Translations under genes and position numbers: made by a program
NCBI GenBank assembly: GCA_944386975.1
Contig: CALXDC010000026.1
Span: forward strand, 1 to 38,823
Source: an uncultured Oscillospiraceae bacterium
Lineage (GTDB): Bacteria; Bacillota; Clostridia; Oscillospirales; Oscillospiraceae
DNA: 38,823 nt
Direction: 5' to 3'
Notes under the pieces: model-generated
What the model was told of the DNA's origin: nothing
The model's database searches: none
The model's input: the letters and a program-made list of their open reading frames with translations, nothing else
Part shown: piece by piece, positions 15,791 to 23,389 of the stretch
How positions within the stretch are numbered: the first letter of the stretch is position 1
How the letters are laid out: every line of letters starts with the position of its first letter

Positions 15791-15833
15791 CTTGACTTTG
15801 TCAAGTATAACAAATACACTTGACAAAGTCAAG
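15791..15833. promoter_or_regulatory. Double MarR operator upstream of bilQ
   Basis: Two perfect-arm palindromes, CTTGACTTTGTCAAG (15791-15805) and CTTGACAAAGTCAAG (15819-15833), 28 bases centre to centre. They differ only in the central TTT/AAA. One covers the -35 box of the bilQ promoter and the other begins at the end of the -10 box. Confidence 0.9.
15804..15832 (-). promoter_or_regulatory. bilQRS promoter
   Basis: Minus-strand TTGACT (15827-15832), 17-base spacer, TATACT (15804-15809). It is embedded in the double operator, so repressor binding would block RNA polymerase. Confidence 0.88.
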
Positions 15834-15867
15834 TACAATAAAAAATGCAGAATGTGCAGTGCCCCCC

Positions 15868-15896
15868 TTGACAAACAGGAGAGGGAGGGGTACACT
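15868..15896 (+). promoter_or_regulatory. Promoter of the tetR gene at 15931
   Basis: TTGACA (15868-15873), 17-base spacer, TACACT (15891-15896), about 35 bases ahead of the TTG start. Confidence 0.82.
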
Positions 15897-15900
15897 GTAG

Positions 15901-15914
15901 GTAATCAAGATTAC
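15901..15914. promoter_or_regulatory. Candidate TetR operator (site 1 of 3)
   Basis: Perfect palindrome GTAATCAAGATTAC centred just after the predicted start of transcription of the tetR gene. Related sequences recur at 16652-16665 and 16723-16736. Confidence 0.7.
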
Positions 15915-15930
15915 CAAAGGCGGTGAGCGC

Positions 15931-16596
15931 TTGAAGCCGGAACGAAAGATCCGCTATGTGGAGATCACCGGGGAGATTCTGGAGGAGGAGGGCATCGAGG
16001 GCGTCACCATCCGGAAGGTGGCGGCCCGGGCCGGGTGCACCAGCGCGGTGCTCTACAAGCACTTTGAGAACAAGGAGCACCTTATCATGCTGGCCTCGGT
16101 GAAGTTTCTGGAGCCCTACATTCTGGAGTTCATCAAGCAGACCGGCCGTAAGGACATCAACTCCATCCAGATGGATCTGATCCTGTGGAAGTTCTTCATC
16201 CAGGAGGCCTTCCGCCACAAGCCCTACTATGAGCTGATGTTTTTCAGCGACCAGCGGGATATGCTTCCCGACTGCGTTTATGAGTATTATCAGATGTTTC
16301 CGGAGGTTCAGCGCAGCTTTGACGGCTTTTCCGCCAGCATCATCTTCAGCAACAACCTCAGCGAGCGGGAGCTGGTCCGCCTGCGCCGGGCCGCCCACGA
16401 GGGGCTCATCACCATGGAGAACGCCACCCTCCTCAGCCGGCTGTCGGTGGCGGTGTTCAACGGCCTTTTTACCCAGTACGCCGGGGAGGCCATGACCGAG
16501 ACGGAGATCCGCTTCGCCTCGGAGGATTGCTACCGCCTGATCTACGCCCTGTTCCAGCGGTTTCTGGAGCCGGGGACCAGGATGGACGCAGAATAA
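15931..16596 (+). CDS. TetR-family regulator of the MttB-BCCT locus
   Basis: A 221-residue TetR-type regulator. The helix-turn-helix is IRYVEITGEILEEEGIEGVT, then IRKVAARAGCTSAVLYKHFENKEHL (about residues 7-52), with an all-helical ligand/dimer domain after it. The start is TTG at 15931, chosen because AAAGGCGGTGAG (15916-15927) precedes it and there is no earlier start past the promoter. It is divergent from bilQ and precedes the methyltransferase and transporter genes on the same strand. A palindrome at its own promoter and two related sites ahead of the methyltransferase gene suggest autoregulation and control of that operon. The ligand could be a quaternary amine (inference). Confidence 0.88.
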   Translation: MKPERKIRYVEITGEILEEEGIEGVTIRKVAARAGCTSAVLYKHFENKEHLIMLASVKFLEPYILEFIKQTGRKDINSIQMDLILWKFFIQEAFRHKPYYELMFFSDQRDMLPDCVYEYYQMFPEVQRSFDGFSASIIFSNNLSERELVRLRRAAHEGLITMENATLLSRLSVAVFNGLFTQYAGEAMTETEIRFASEDCYRLIYALFQRFLEPGTRMDAE

Positions 16597-16612
16597 GTTC
16601 CCAGGGAAAATC

Positions 16613-16638
16613 TGCCGATAGCACCTATCGGCATTTCT
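16613..16638 (+). terminator. Hairpin after tetR, possible terminator
   Basis: Perfect 9-bp stem TGCCGATAG (16613-16621 with 16625-16633) followed by TTTCTT, 17 bases past the tetR stop. The T tract is short, so termination may be partial. Confidence 0.55.
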
Positions 16639-16651
16639 TCCACCCCAAAAA

Positions 16652-16736
16652 GTAATCATGATGACTTTTCGGCAGTCGAAAGGCCGGGCGGACAGAGCGC
16701 CGCTTTCTTTTCGGCGGTCGAGATAATCGTGATGAC
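16652..16736. promoter_or_regulatory. Two TetR operator-like sites upstream of the methyltransferase gene
   Basis: GTAATCATGATGAC (16652-16665) and ATAATCGTGATGAC (16723-16736) match the operator at 15901-15914 in 10-12 of 14 positions. Each adjoins a copy of TTTTCGGCRGTCGA (16666-16679 and 16709-16722), so the region is an inside-out imperfect duplication. I see no strong -35/-10 pair here. Confidence 0.6.
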
Positions 16737-16791
16737 TTCATAAGACGATCAAACACAAAACCTTTTGATGGAAAGAAAGGAGCATGTTACA

Positions 16792-18225
16792 ATGAAAAAG
16801 GAAGAGATGGCAGCGCGGGATCAGGAGATCGTGGAGAAGATCCACCGGACCAGCCTCAGGATTCTGGAGGAGATCGGCATGGCCTTCCACTCGGAGCGGG
16901 CTCTGGAGCAGCTGCGCCAGGGCGGTATCCGGGTGGAGGGAAACCGGGCTTACTTCACGGAAAAGCAGGTGATGGACGCCATGGACGCCGCTGTGAAGGA
17001 CTTCACGGTGTACGCCCGTAATCCCAAGTACAACGTCCGCATGAACACCGAGGATCTGTACATGACCCCCGGCTACGGCAGTCCCTCCGTCTGCGAGGCC
17101 GACGGCACCGTCCGTCCCGCCACCTTCGACGACTTTCTGAAGCTGGCGGAGATCGTCCAGCAGAGTGAGGAGTTCGCCATCAACGGCGGCATTCTGGCCC
17201 AGCCCTCGGACATCGACGCGGAGATCTCCGCTGAGGTGATGGTCTACGCCACCCTCTGCCGGTCCGACAAGGCCCTGTTCTCCGTCTGCGGCGGCGGGGT
17301 CCAGGCGGAGAACATCATGAAGATGATGCGCATCGTCTTCGGCGGAGATATCACCGAGATCCCCTGCACCTTCAACCTCATCTCCACCCTCAGCCCCTTG
17401 GGCGTCACGGAGAACACCCTGGAGACCATCGAGGTCTGCGCCCGCAACGGCCAGCCCCTGGTGCTGGCCCCGGGCAACATGGCCGGCGCCACCGGCCCCA
17501 TCTCCCTGGCGGGCAACACGGCTCTCGCCAACGCGGAGATTCTGGGCACCAACGTCTACGCCCAGCTCATCCGCCCCGGCACCCCCATCATCTACGGCTT
17601 TGCCTCCACCGTCAGCGACATGAAGAACATGCAGGTGTCCAACGCCAGCCCCGGCTTTGTGAAGGAGGCCAAGTACGGCGCTCTGATGGCCAAGCGGTAC
17701 GGTCTCGCCTGCCGCAGCGGCGGCGGTATGTCCGACGCCTCCGGCCTCACCGCCCAGGCCGGTGTGGAGAGCGCCATGAGCATGTTTGAGTCCTTCTCCG
17801 AAAAGGCCAACCTGATGATGCACGCCACCGGCTCCCTCCACTCCTTCAATACCGTGAGCTTTGAGAAGTTCCTTCTGGATATCGAGACCTACACCCGGAT
17901 GAAGTACTACTTCAGCGACCTCCCCGACGACGAGGACGCCCTGGCCTTCGACGCCATCCAGGAGGCGGTGGAGGAGGGCGGCGTGTTCATCACGCTGGAC
18001 CACACCTACGAGCGCTGCCGTGTCGATCCCTGGTATAGTCAGGTGTCCATCCACACCAACACCAAGGGCGATCCCAATGCGGCGCTTTACGCCTCCATCC
18101 AGAAGCGGCTCCAGGCTCTGCTGGACGGTTATACCTGTCCCGCCCTGCCGGCGGAGCAGCGGCAGGCCCTGGACGAGATCATGCGGGGTCTCGGCATGAA
18201 GGCCGCCGACATGGCCAAGGTCTGA
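16792..18225 (+). CDS. MttB-superfamily methyltransferase without pyrrolysine
   Basis: A 477-residue member of the trimethylamine methyltransferase (MttB) superfamily: KIHRTSLRILEEIGMAFHSE at the N terminus, PGYGSPSVCEADG, PTTFDDF-like RPATFDDFLKLAEIVQ, GQPLVLAPGNMAGATGPISLAGNTALANAE and CRSGGGMSDASGLTAQAG are typical. Founding MttB proteins contain an in-frame amber codon read as pyrrolysine; this frame is open throughout, so it belongs to the non-pyrrolysine branch, whose known members demethylate glycine betaine, carnitine or proline betaine and pass the methyl to a corrinoid protein. The ATG at 16792 has AAAGGAG 9 bases upstream. No corrinoid protein gene lies nearby. The BCCT transporter downstream supports a quaternary amine substrate. 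Confidence 0.9.
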   Translation: MKKEEMAARDQEIVEKIHRTSLRILEEIGMAFHSERALEQLRQGGIRVEGNRAYFTEKQVMDAMDAAVKDFTVYARNPKYNVRMNTEDLYMTPGYGSPSVCEADGTVRPATFDDFLKLAEIVQQSEEFAINGGILAQPSDIDAEISAEVMVYATLCRSDKALFSVCGGGVQAENIMKMMRIVFGGDITEIPCTFNLISTLSPLGVTENTLETIEVCARNGQPLVLAPGNMAGATGPISLAGNTALANAEILGTNVYAQLIRPGTPIIYGFASTVSDMKNMQVSNASPGFVKEAKYGALMAKRYGLACRSGGGMSDASGLTAQAGVESAMSMFESFSEKANLMMHATGSLHSFNTVSFEKFLLDIETYTRMKYYFSDLPDDEDALAFDAIQEAVEEGGVFITLDHTYERCRVDPWYSQVSIHTNTKGDPNAALYASIQKRLQALLDGYTCPALPAEQRQALDEIMRGLGMKAADMAKV

Positions 18226-18253
18226 GCAAAACGGGAAACGAGGTAGTGCAGCC

Positions 18254-19171
18254 ATGAAACGATCGGCCATCAAAAAATACGGGACACTGCTGCTGCTGTC
18301 CTGCGGAGCCGGATTCATCTTCCAGCTCCCCTTCATCCGGGAGACCTTCTACATCCCCATCCAGAACGCCATGGGCCTCTCCAACGCCCAGATGGGCTCC
18401 CTCAACGGCTGGTACGCCGTCGTGGCCACCCCCGCCTACTTCCTGGGGGGCATCGTGGCGGACAAGTTCTCCCCCAAGGTGATGCTCACCTTCTCCTTCC
18501 TCTCCACGGGCCTTCTGGGCCTCTGGTTCTCCCTCTTCCCGGGCTACACCGTCAGCCGGGTGATCTTCGCCCTCATGGGCTTCACCACGGTGATGACCTA
18601 CTGGAGCTCCGTCATCAAGGCGGTGCGGATGCTGGGGGACTCCAGCGAGCAGGGGCGGCTGTTCGGCCTCCAGGAGGGGCTGCGGGGCTTTCTGAACGCC
18701 CTGCTGGTTTTTGTGATGGCGGCGGTCTACGCCTCCTTCGCCGACAACATCAAGGGGGCCGCGGCGGCCATCCGGCTGTGCGCAATTTTGCTGCTGGTGA
18801 TCGGCGTCCTCTGCTGGCTGGTCATTGAGAACACCAACGCCAAAGAGCAGACCGAGTCCCTCAAGGACGTGTGCATCGGCATGGTGAAATGCATGAAGAT
18901 CCCCAGAGTGTGGCTCCTGGCGGGGATCGTGTTCACCGCCTACAGCATCTACGGCCTTATGAGCTACATCAACACCTACCTCGTCACTCTCTACGGCATG
19001 TCGGAGACGGCGGCGGCCAACTTAGGCGGCATCCGGTACCTCATGCAGGGCGTGGGCGGCATCATCGGCGGCTTCCTGGCGGACAAGATCCGCTCCCGGC
19101 TGAAGGTCATCGGCGGAGCGGCGGCTCTGCTGTCAGTGGTGAAGAGGGACCGCAGAAAGGCGGCGCAGTAA
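18254..19171 (+). pseudogene. MFS transporter lacking its C-terminal third
   Basis: A 305-residue protein with the first eight or so membrane helices of a major facilitator transporter. The N half contains LNGWYAVVATPAYFLGGIVADKFSPKV (the GxxADKxSPK loop between helices 2 and 3), and the pseudo-repeat of this loop, GGIIGGFLADKIRSRLK, appears at residues 273-289. Normal proteins are 400-450 residues; here the frame ends soon after that loop in a charged tail, VVKRDRRKAAQ, that does not look like a membrane segment. Only 40 bases separate it from the BCCT gene, so the missing helices were deleted rather than shifted out of frame. The ATG at 18254 follows a weak GAGGT. It is probably a decaying gene, though a half-size transporter cannot be excluded. 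Confidence 0.7.
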
Positions 19172-19211
19172 GGGCCGTCCTGTTTGAGAAAGGGAGGAGG
19201 GAAGAGACCAC

Positions 19212-20852
19212 ATGGGAAAGAACCCGAGGGACCGGGAGGGCTGCCTCACCCTGAGGGAAGCTGTGGGCCGGGGAATCCGTCCGGCGGTGATTCTGGTGCC
19301 GGTGCTGATCTTTGTCACCCTCATTCTGGCGGGGACGGCGGCGCCGGAGCAGTTCATGGCGGTGCTGAACGCCGTGTTTGCCGGCCTCATGGTCCACGGG
19401 GGATGGCTGGTGTCCCTTGGCACCCTGCTGTTTGTGGTGTTCATGGTGGTGATTCTGGTCCACCCCATCGGAAAGGTGAAGCTGGGGGGCGAGGACGCCC
19501 AGCCGGAGTACAGCACCTGGAACTGGTTTGCCATCTCCCTGTGCGCCGGCATCGGCACGGGCATCGTCTTCTGGGGGGCGGCGGAGCCCCTCCGGTTTGC
19601 GGTGGAGCCTCAGCTCTCCGCCGGCATTCCCCCCGACTCCCGCTCCTCGGTGATCTGGGCCCTCTCCAAGCGCTACCTCCACTGGTCCTTTGCCCCCTAC
19701 GCCTGCTACGGCATTTTCGGCCTGTGCATCGCCTACGCCGTCTACAACCTCCATCGAAGCTATGCGGTGAGCGCCGCTTTCGCCCCCGCGCTGGGAGAGG
19801 TGACGGAGCGGAAGTGGTTCCGGGGGATTGTGGACACGCTGACGGTGTTCGCCATCACCGGAGGGGTGGCCGGGTCTCTCGGCTACGGCCTTCTCCAGAT
19901 CTCCAGCGGCCTCAACCAGCTCTACGGCGTGCCTCGGACCACCTGGGTCTATGTAGCCATCTGCGTGGTGGTGGTGGGGGTGTACAACACCGCCAGCGTC
20001 ACCGGCGTGGACCGGGGCATCCGCTGGCTCAGCGACAAGAATGCCTGGATGTTCCTCATCCTTCTGGCCCTGGTGTTTCTCTCGGGGCCCGGGTCCTGGA
20101 TCTGCAATCTCCTGGTGGAGTCCGTCGGGTCCTTCCTCTCCACCTTCCTCTCCTCCATCACCTCCACCGCTCCCTTCGCAGACAGCGGCGCGGCGGTGGG
20201 GGCCGTGTGGCACGAGAGCAGCGAGCTGTGGTCCCAGTGGTGGGATCAGTACTACTTCGTGGACTTTCTGGCCTTCGCCCCGGTGACGGGCCTCTTCCTC
20301 ATCAAGTTGGCCAGGGGGCGGACCCTCCGGGAGTTCATCGTCATCAACTGGATCGTCCCCTCGGTGTTCGGCATCGTCTGGTTCGCCATCTTCGGCGGGC
20401 TGGCCCTGGATATCCAGTACAACTTCGCCGACTACGCCGGTCAGATCAGTCTGGAGGGCTGCGAGAGCCTCTTCGCCTATATGGAGACCTACGGCAATGA
20501 GGCCATGCTGCTGAAGGTGGTGGAGGCCATCCCCTTCTCCCAGGTGGTGAAGCCGGCGGTGCTGGTGCTCATCACCCTGTCCTTCGTGACGCTGGCCGAC
20601 TCCATGACCTCCACAGTGGCCCTCATGACCATCCGGGACAACCGGGGGGTTCGGGAGGCCCCCGCCTCCATCAAGCTCTTCTGGGGCATTCTCATGGGGG
20701 CCGCCGCCCTGGTGTTCACCCTCACGGGGAACATTGAGGGCATCAAGATCGTCAAGACCATCGCCGGATTTCCCATTTTGCTGCTGGGCATGGTGATGGT
20801 GGTGCTGTTTGGGACGGCGCTGCTCCGGGGAGAAAAGGAACAGAAGAAATAG
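19212..20852 (+). CDS. BCCT-family betaine/carnitine/choline transporter
   Basis: A 546-residue secondary transporter with about 12 hydrophobic helices. Family marks: NWFAISLCAGIGTGIVFWGAAEP (the Na/substrate site around helices 3-4), WALSKRYLHWSFAPYACYG, VTGVDRGIRWLSDKNAW and the signature WSQWWDQYYFVDFLAFAPVTGLFLIKLARGRTLREFI, whose tryptophans form the aromatic box for trimethylammonium groups. Members import betaine, choline or carnitine, or exchange carnitine for butyrobetaine. The ATG at 19212 has GGAGG about 12 bases upstream. It is the last gene of the operon with the MttB-family methyltransferase and probably brings in that enzyme's substrate. Confidence 0.93.
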   Translation: MGKNPRDREGCLTLREAVGRGIRPAVILVPVLIFVTLILAGTAAPEQFMAVLNAVFAGLMVHGGWLVSLGTLLFVVFMVVILVHPIGKVKLGGEDAQPEYSTWNWFAISLCAGIGTGIVFWGAAEPLRFAVEPQLSAGIPPDSRSSVIWALSKRYLHWSFAPYACYGIFGLCIAYAVYNLHRSYAVSAAFAPALGEVTERKWFRGIVDTLTVFAITGGVAGSLGYGLLQISSGLNQLYGVPRTTWVYVAICVVVVGVYNTASVTGVDRGIRWLSDKNAWMFLILLALVFLSGPGSWICNLLVESVGSFLSTFLSSITSTAPFADSGAAVGAVWHESSELWSQWWDQYYFVDFLAFAPVTGLFLIKLARGRTLREFIVINWIVPSVFGIVWFAIFGGLALDIQYNFADYAGQISLEGCESLFAYMETYGNEAMLLKVVEAIPFSQVVKPAVLVLITLSFVTLADSMTSTVALMTIRDNRGVREAPASIKLFWGILMGAAALVFTLTGNIEGIKIVKTIAGFPILLLGMVMVVLFGTALLRGEKEQKK

Positions 20853-20863
20853 GAGCCTGTGCA

Positions 20864-20895
20864 GGGCGGTCCGCTCCTTCGGGAGTGGACCGCCC
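20864..20895 (+). terminator. UUCG hairpin after the BCCT gene
   Basis: A 14-bp stem (20864-20877 with 20882-20895, one G-T pair) closed by a TTCG tetraloop, 11 bases past the stop codon. The T tract is poor (GATCTGTTTGC), so it could be a terminator or an mRNA 3' end stabiliser. Confidence 0.7.
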
Positions 20896-20929
20896 GATCT
20901 GTTTGCGGGGCGGGGCGGACCTGCCGCCC

Positions 20930-20958
20930 TTGCAAATGCGCCGTCAAGCGGGTATAAT
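20930..20958 (+). promoter_or_regulatory. Promoter of the YmdB-family gene
   Basis: TTGCAA (20930-20935), 17-base spacer, perfect TATAAT (20953-20958), 40 bases ahead of the ATG. Confidence 0.82.
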
Positions 20959-20998
20959 AGGCCATATTGCACAACGAAACGGCAGGGAGGAGCGAACC

Positions 20999-21775
20999 AT
21001 GGAATATCGGGTCCTTGCTGTGGGCGACGTGGTGGGGGAGAACGGTCTCAACTTCCTCCGCCGCTGCCTGCGGCCGGTGAAGCAGCAGAAGGGCGTCCAC
21101 CTGACGGTGGTCAATGGGGAGAATATCTCCGGCGTGGGGCTGACGCCAGGTCAGGCGGAGGACCTCTTCGCCGCCGGGGCGGATCTCATCACCCTGGGCA
21201 ACCACACCTTCAACCGCCCCCAGATCGCTTCCATGCTGGAGGAGTGTCCCTACCTCCTCCGCCCCGCCAACTACACCGGCCGCTCGCCGGGGAAGGGCTT
21301 CGCCGTCTGGGACGCCGGGGCCGTGCGGGTGGGGGTGATGAACCTCATCGGCCGCTGCGAGCTGGATTTCCACGCGGAAAACCCCTTCACCACCGCCGAC
21401 CGCCTCCTGGCGGAAAACGGGGACCTCACCTTCGTCCTGGTGGACTTCCACGCCGAGGCCACCAGCGAGAAGCTGGCCATGGGCTACTATCTGGACGGCC
21501 GGGTGTCGGCGGTGTGGGGCACCCACACCCATGTGCCCACCGCCGACGAGCAGATTCTTCCCGGCGGCACCGGGTACATCACGGATCTGGGCATGACCGG
21601 CCCCATTCGCTCCGTGCTGGGCATCCGCCCCGAGCAGAGCATCGAGACCTTCCTGGGGGGCCGTCCCGGCCGCTACCAGGTGGCGGCGGACCCCTGCAAG
21701 CTGCAGGGCGCCCTCTTCACCCTGAACACCGCCACAGGCCGGTGCCTCTCGGTGGAGCGCCTGGAAATCCGGTGA
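20999..21775 (+). CDS. YmdB-family metallophosphoesterase (TIGR00282 type)
   Basis: A 258-residue calcineurin-like phosphoesterase of the YmdB/TIGR00282 family. Metal-site motifs are in order: LAVGDVVGENG (D9), VVNGENIS (N), LGNHTFNR (GNH), VDFHAEATSEK and WGTHTHVPTADEQIL (HxH), with the typical GTGYITDLGMTGP and GIRPEQSIETFL near the end. Members hydrolyse 2',3'-cyclic nucleotides and, in Bacillus, affect biofilm and sporulation decisions. The start is ATG at 20999 because GGGAGGAG lies 8 bases upstream and the homologous N terminus begins MEYRVLAVGD. It probably leads the short run ymdB-ybaK-yhaO-ansA. In many Firmicutes it lies beside rny; here it does not. Confidence 0.92.
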   Translation: MEYRVLAVGDVVGENGLNFLRRCLRPVKQQKGVHLTVVNGENISGVGLTPGQAEDLFAAGADLITLGNHTFNRPQIASMLEECPYLLRPANYTGRSPGKGFAVWDAGAVRVGVMNLIGRCELDFHAENPFTTADRLLAENGDLTFVLVDFHAEATSEKLAMGYYLDGRVSAVWGTHTHVPTADEQILPGGTGYITDLGMTGPIRSVLGIRPEQSIETFLGGRPGRYQVAADPCKLQGALFTLNTATGRCLSVERLEIR

Positions 21776-21813
21776 GAGATTTTACAGATAACAGATAAAG
21801 GAGAATCAGAACC

Positions 21814-22299
21814 ATGTCCATTGAACGGGTACGCGCCTACCTCCAGACCAAGGGGATGGCGGATCGCATCCAGGAATTCGACGTGTCCAGCGCCACGGTG
21901 GAGCTGGCGGCCCAGGCCCTTGGGGTGGAGGGAAAGCGCATCGCCAAGACCCTCAGCTTCAAGCTGGGGGACCGGGTGCTGCTGGTGGTGGCCGCCGGAG
22001 ACGCCAAGGTGGACAACGGCCGCTATAAGGCCGCCTTCGGCGGCAAGGCCAAGATGCTCACCGCCGACGAGGCCGTGACCCTGGTGGGCCACGCCGTGGG
22101 GGGCGTCTGCCCCTTCGCCGTCAATGACGGCGTGGAGGTGTATCTGGACGAGTCCCTTAAGCGCTTTGCCACGGTCTACCCCGCTGCGGGCAGCGCCAAC
22201 AGCGCCATCGAGCTGACCTGCGCCGAGCTGGAGGACCTCTCCGGGGCCAAGGCCTGGGTGGACGTGTGCAAGGCCTGGCGGCCGGAGGAGCAGGCATGA
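21814..22299 (+). CDS. ybaK: YbaK/ProX-type aminoacyl-tRNA deacylase
   Basis: A 161-residue YbaK/EbsC-type protein that hydrolyses mischarged tRNA in trans, typically Cys-tRNA(Pro). The motifs RIAKTLSFKLGDRVLLVVAAGDAKVD (with the conserved lysine KTL) and GGVCPFAVNDGVEVYLDESL (GGxxPFG-like site) are visible. AAAGGAG is upstream of the ATG at 21814. The next gene starts inside its stop codon (ATGA). It lacks an attached tRNA synthetase domain. Its presence fits the prolyl-tRNA synthetase about 2.3 kb downstream, which is the short type without a built-in editing domain. EbsC-like proteins with other specificities are possible, so the exact tRNA is inferred. Confidence 0.88.
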   Translation: MSIERVRAYLQTKGMADRIQEFDVSSATVELAAQALGVEGKRIAKTLSFKLGDRVLLVVAAGDAKVDNGRYKAAFGGKAKMLTADEAVTLVGHAVGGVCPFAVNDGVEVYLDESLKRFATVYPAAGSANSAIELTCAELEDLSGAKAWVDVCKAWRPEEQA

Positions 22300-23378
22300 G
22301 GTTTCTCCACGCGGCGGACCTCCACCTGGACAGCCCCTTCCGGGGCCTTACGGCGGAGAAGGCTCTCCAGCGCCGCCGGGAGAGCCGGGCGGTGCTGGAC
22401 GCCATGGCGGCGCTGGCAAAGGACCGGGCAGTGGATGCGGTGCTCCTCAGCGGGGACCTCTTCGACGGCGGCGCGGTCTACCGGGAGACCCTGGAGCACC
22501 TGAGCCGGACCTTAGGGGCCATGGCCTGTCCGGTGTTCATCGCCCCCGGCAACCACGACCCCTACCACAGCCGCAGCCCCTACCGGCAGGTGGACTGGCC
22601 GGACAATGTCCACCTCTTCGCCGATCCCCACATCACCTATTTCGAGCTGCCGGAGCACAACTGCGTTATCTATGGAGCGGCCTTCATCGACCAGCGGCGG
22701 ATCGACCACGTCCTCCAGGGCTTCACCGCCCCGGCGGAGGACCGGCTGCAGATCATGTGCCTCCACGCCGATCTCGGCGAGGGGCCCTACGGGCCGGTGT
22801 CGCCGGAGGAGATCGCTCTGAGCGGTCTTGACTACCTGGCCCTTGGGCACGTCCACCAGTGCAGCGGCCTTCAGAAGGCGGGGAGCACCTTCTACGCCTA
22901 TCCCGGCTGCCCCGAGGGCCGGGGCTTTGACGAGCTGGGGGAGAAGGGCGTGCTGCTCATCGAGGCGGAGCGGGGGCGCGTGGAGGCGGAATTCATCCCT
23001 CTCTGCCGCCGCCGGTATACCATTGTCACCGCCGACGTCACCGGGCGGGATCCCCGGACCGCCGCGGAGGAGGTTCTCCAGGAGATTCCCCAGGAGGACC
23101 TGGTTCGCCTGGTGTTCACCGGGGAGACCGGGGAGCAGGGGGTGGACCTGGAGGCCGTCCGCACCGCCTTCCTGCTGCGGTTTTTCCACTTTGAGGTCCG
23201 GGACGAGACCCGGGTGGGGGAGGCACTGTGGAGCCGGGCCGGGGAGGACAGCCTCCGGGGGCTCTTTCTGGCGGATCTCCACAGCCGGTATGAAAAGGCG
23301 GCGGACCAGGCGGAGCGGGAAAAGATCGCCATGGCCGCCCGGTTCGGGCTGGCCGCCATGGACGGACGGGACATGTGA
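22296..23378 (+). CDS. YhaO/SbcD-like DNA repair exonuclease
   Basis: A 360-residue metallophosphoesterase of the SbcD/Mre11 group, YhaO type. Metal motifs: FLHAADLHLDSPF (DxH), LLSGDLFDGG, APGNHDPYH (GNHD), CLHADLGEG and LALGHVHQCSGL (GHxH). The C-terminal ~130 residues form the cap/partner-binding part. The ATG at 22296 overlaps the ybaK stop by 4 bases; the homologous N terminus MRFLHAADLH starts here. It should act as nuclease in DNA end repair together with an SMC-like ATPase (YhaN/SbcC), but the gene usually following it, yhaN, is absent; asparaginase follows instead. Confidence 0.9.
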   Translation: MRFLHAADLHLDSPFRGLTAEKALQRRRESRAVLDAMAALAKDRAVDAVLLSGDLFDGGAVYRETLEHLSRTLGAMACPVFIAPGNHDPYHSRSPYRQVDWPDNVHLFADPHITYFELPEHNCVIYGAAFIDQRRIDHVLQGFTAPAEDRLQIMCLHADLGEGPYGPVSPEEIALSGLDYLALGHVHQCSGLQKAGSTFYAYPGCPEGRGFDELGEKGVLLIEAERGRVEAEFIPLCRRRYTIVTADVTGRDPRTAAEEVLQEIPQEDLVRLVFTGETGEQGVDLEAVRTAFLLRFFHFEVRDETRVGEALWSRAGEDSLRGLFLADLHSRYEKAADQAEREKIAMAARFGLAAMDGRDM

Positions 23379-23389
23379 GGAGGAAGGAT

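Noticed and set aside
16792-18225. Pyrrolysine-type MttB with in-frame amber codon
   Set aside because: The reading frame is open from start to stop with no internal TAG, so it belongs to the non-pyrrolysine branch.
19107-20972. 621-codon open frame antisense to the BCCT gene
   Set aside because: His/Gly/Pro/Glu-rich mirror of the transporter; no family features.
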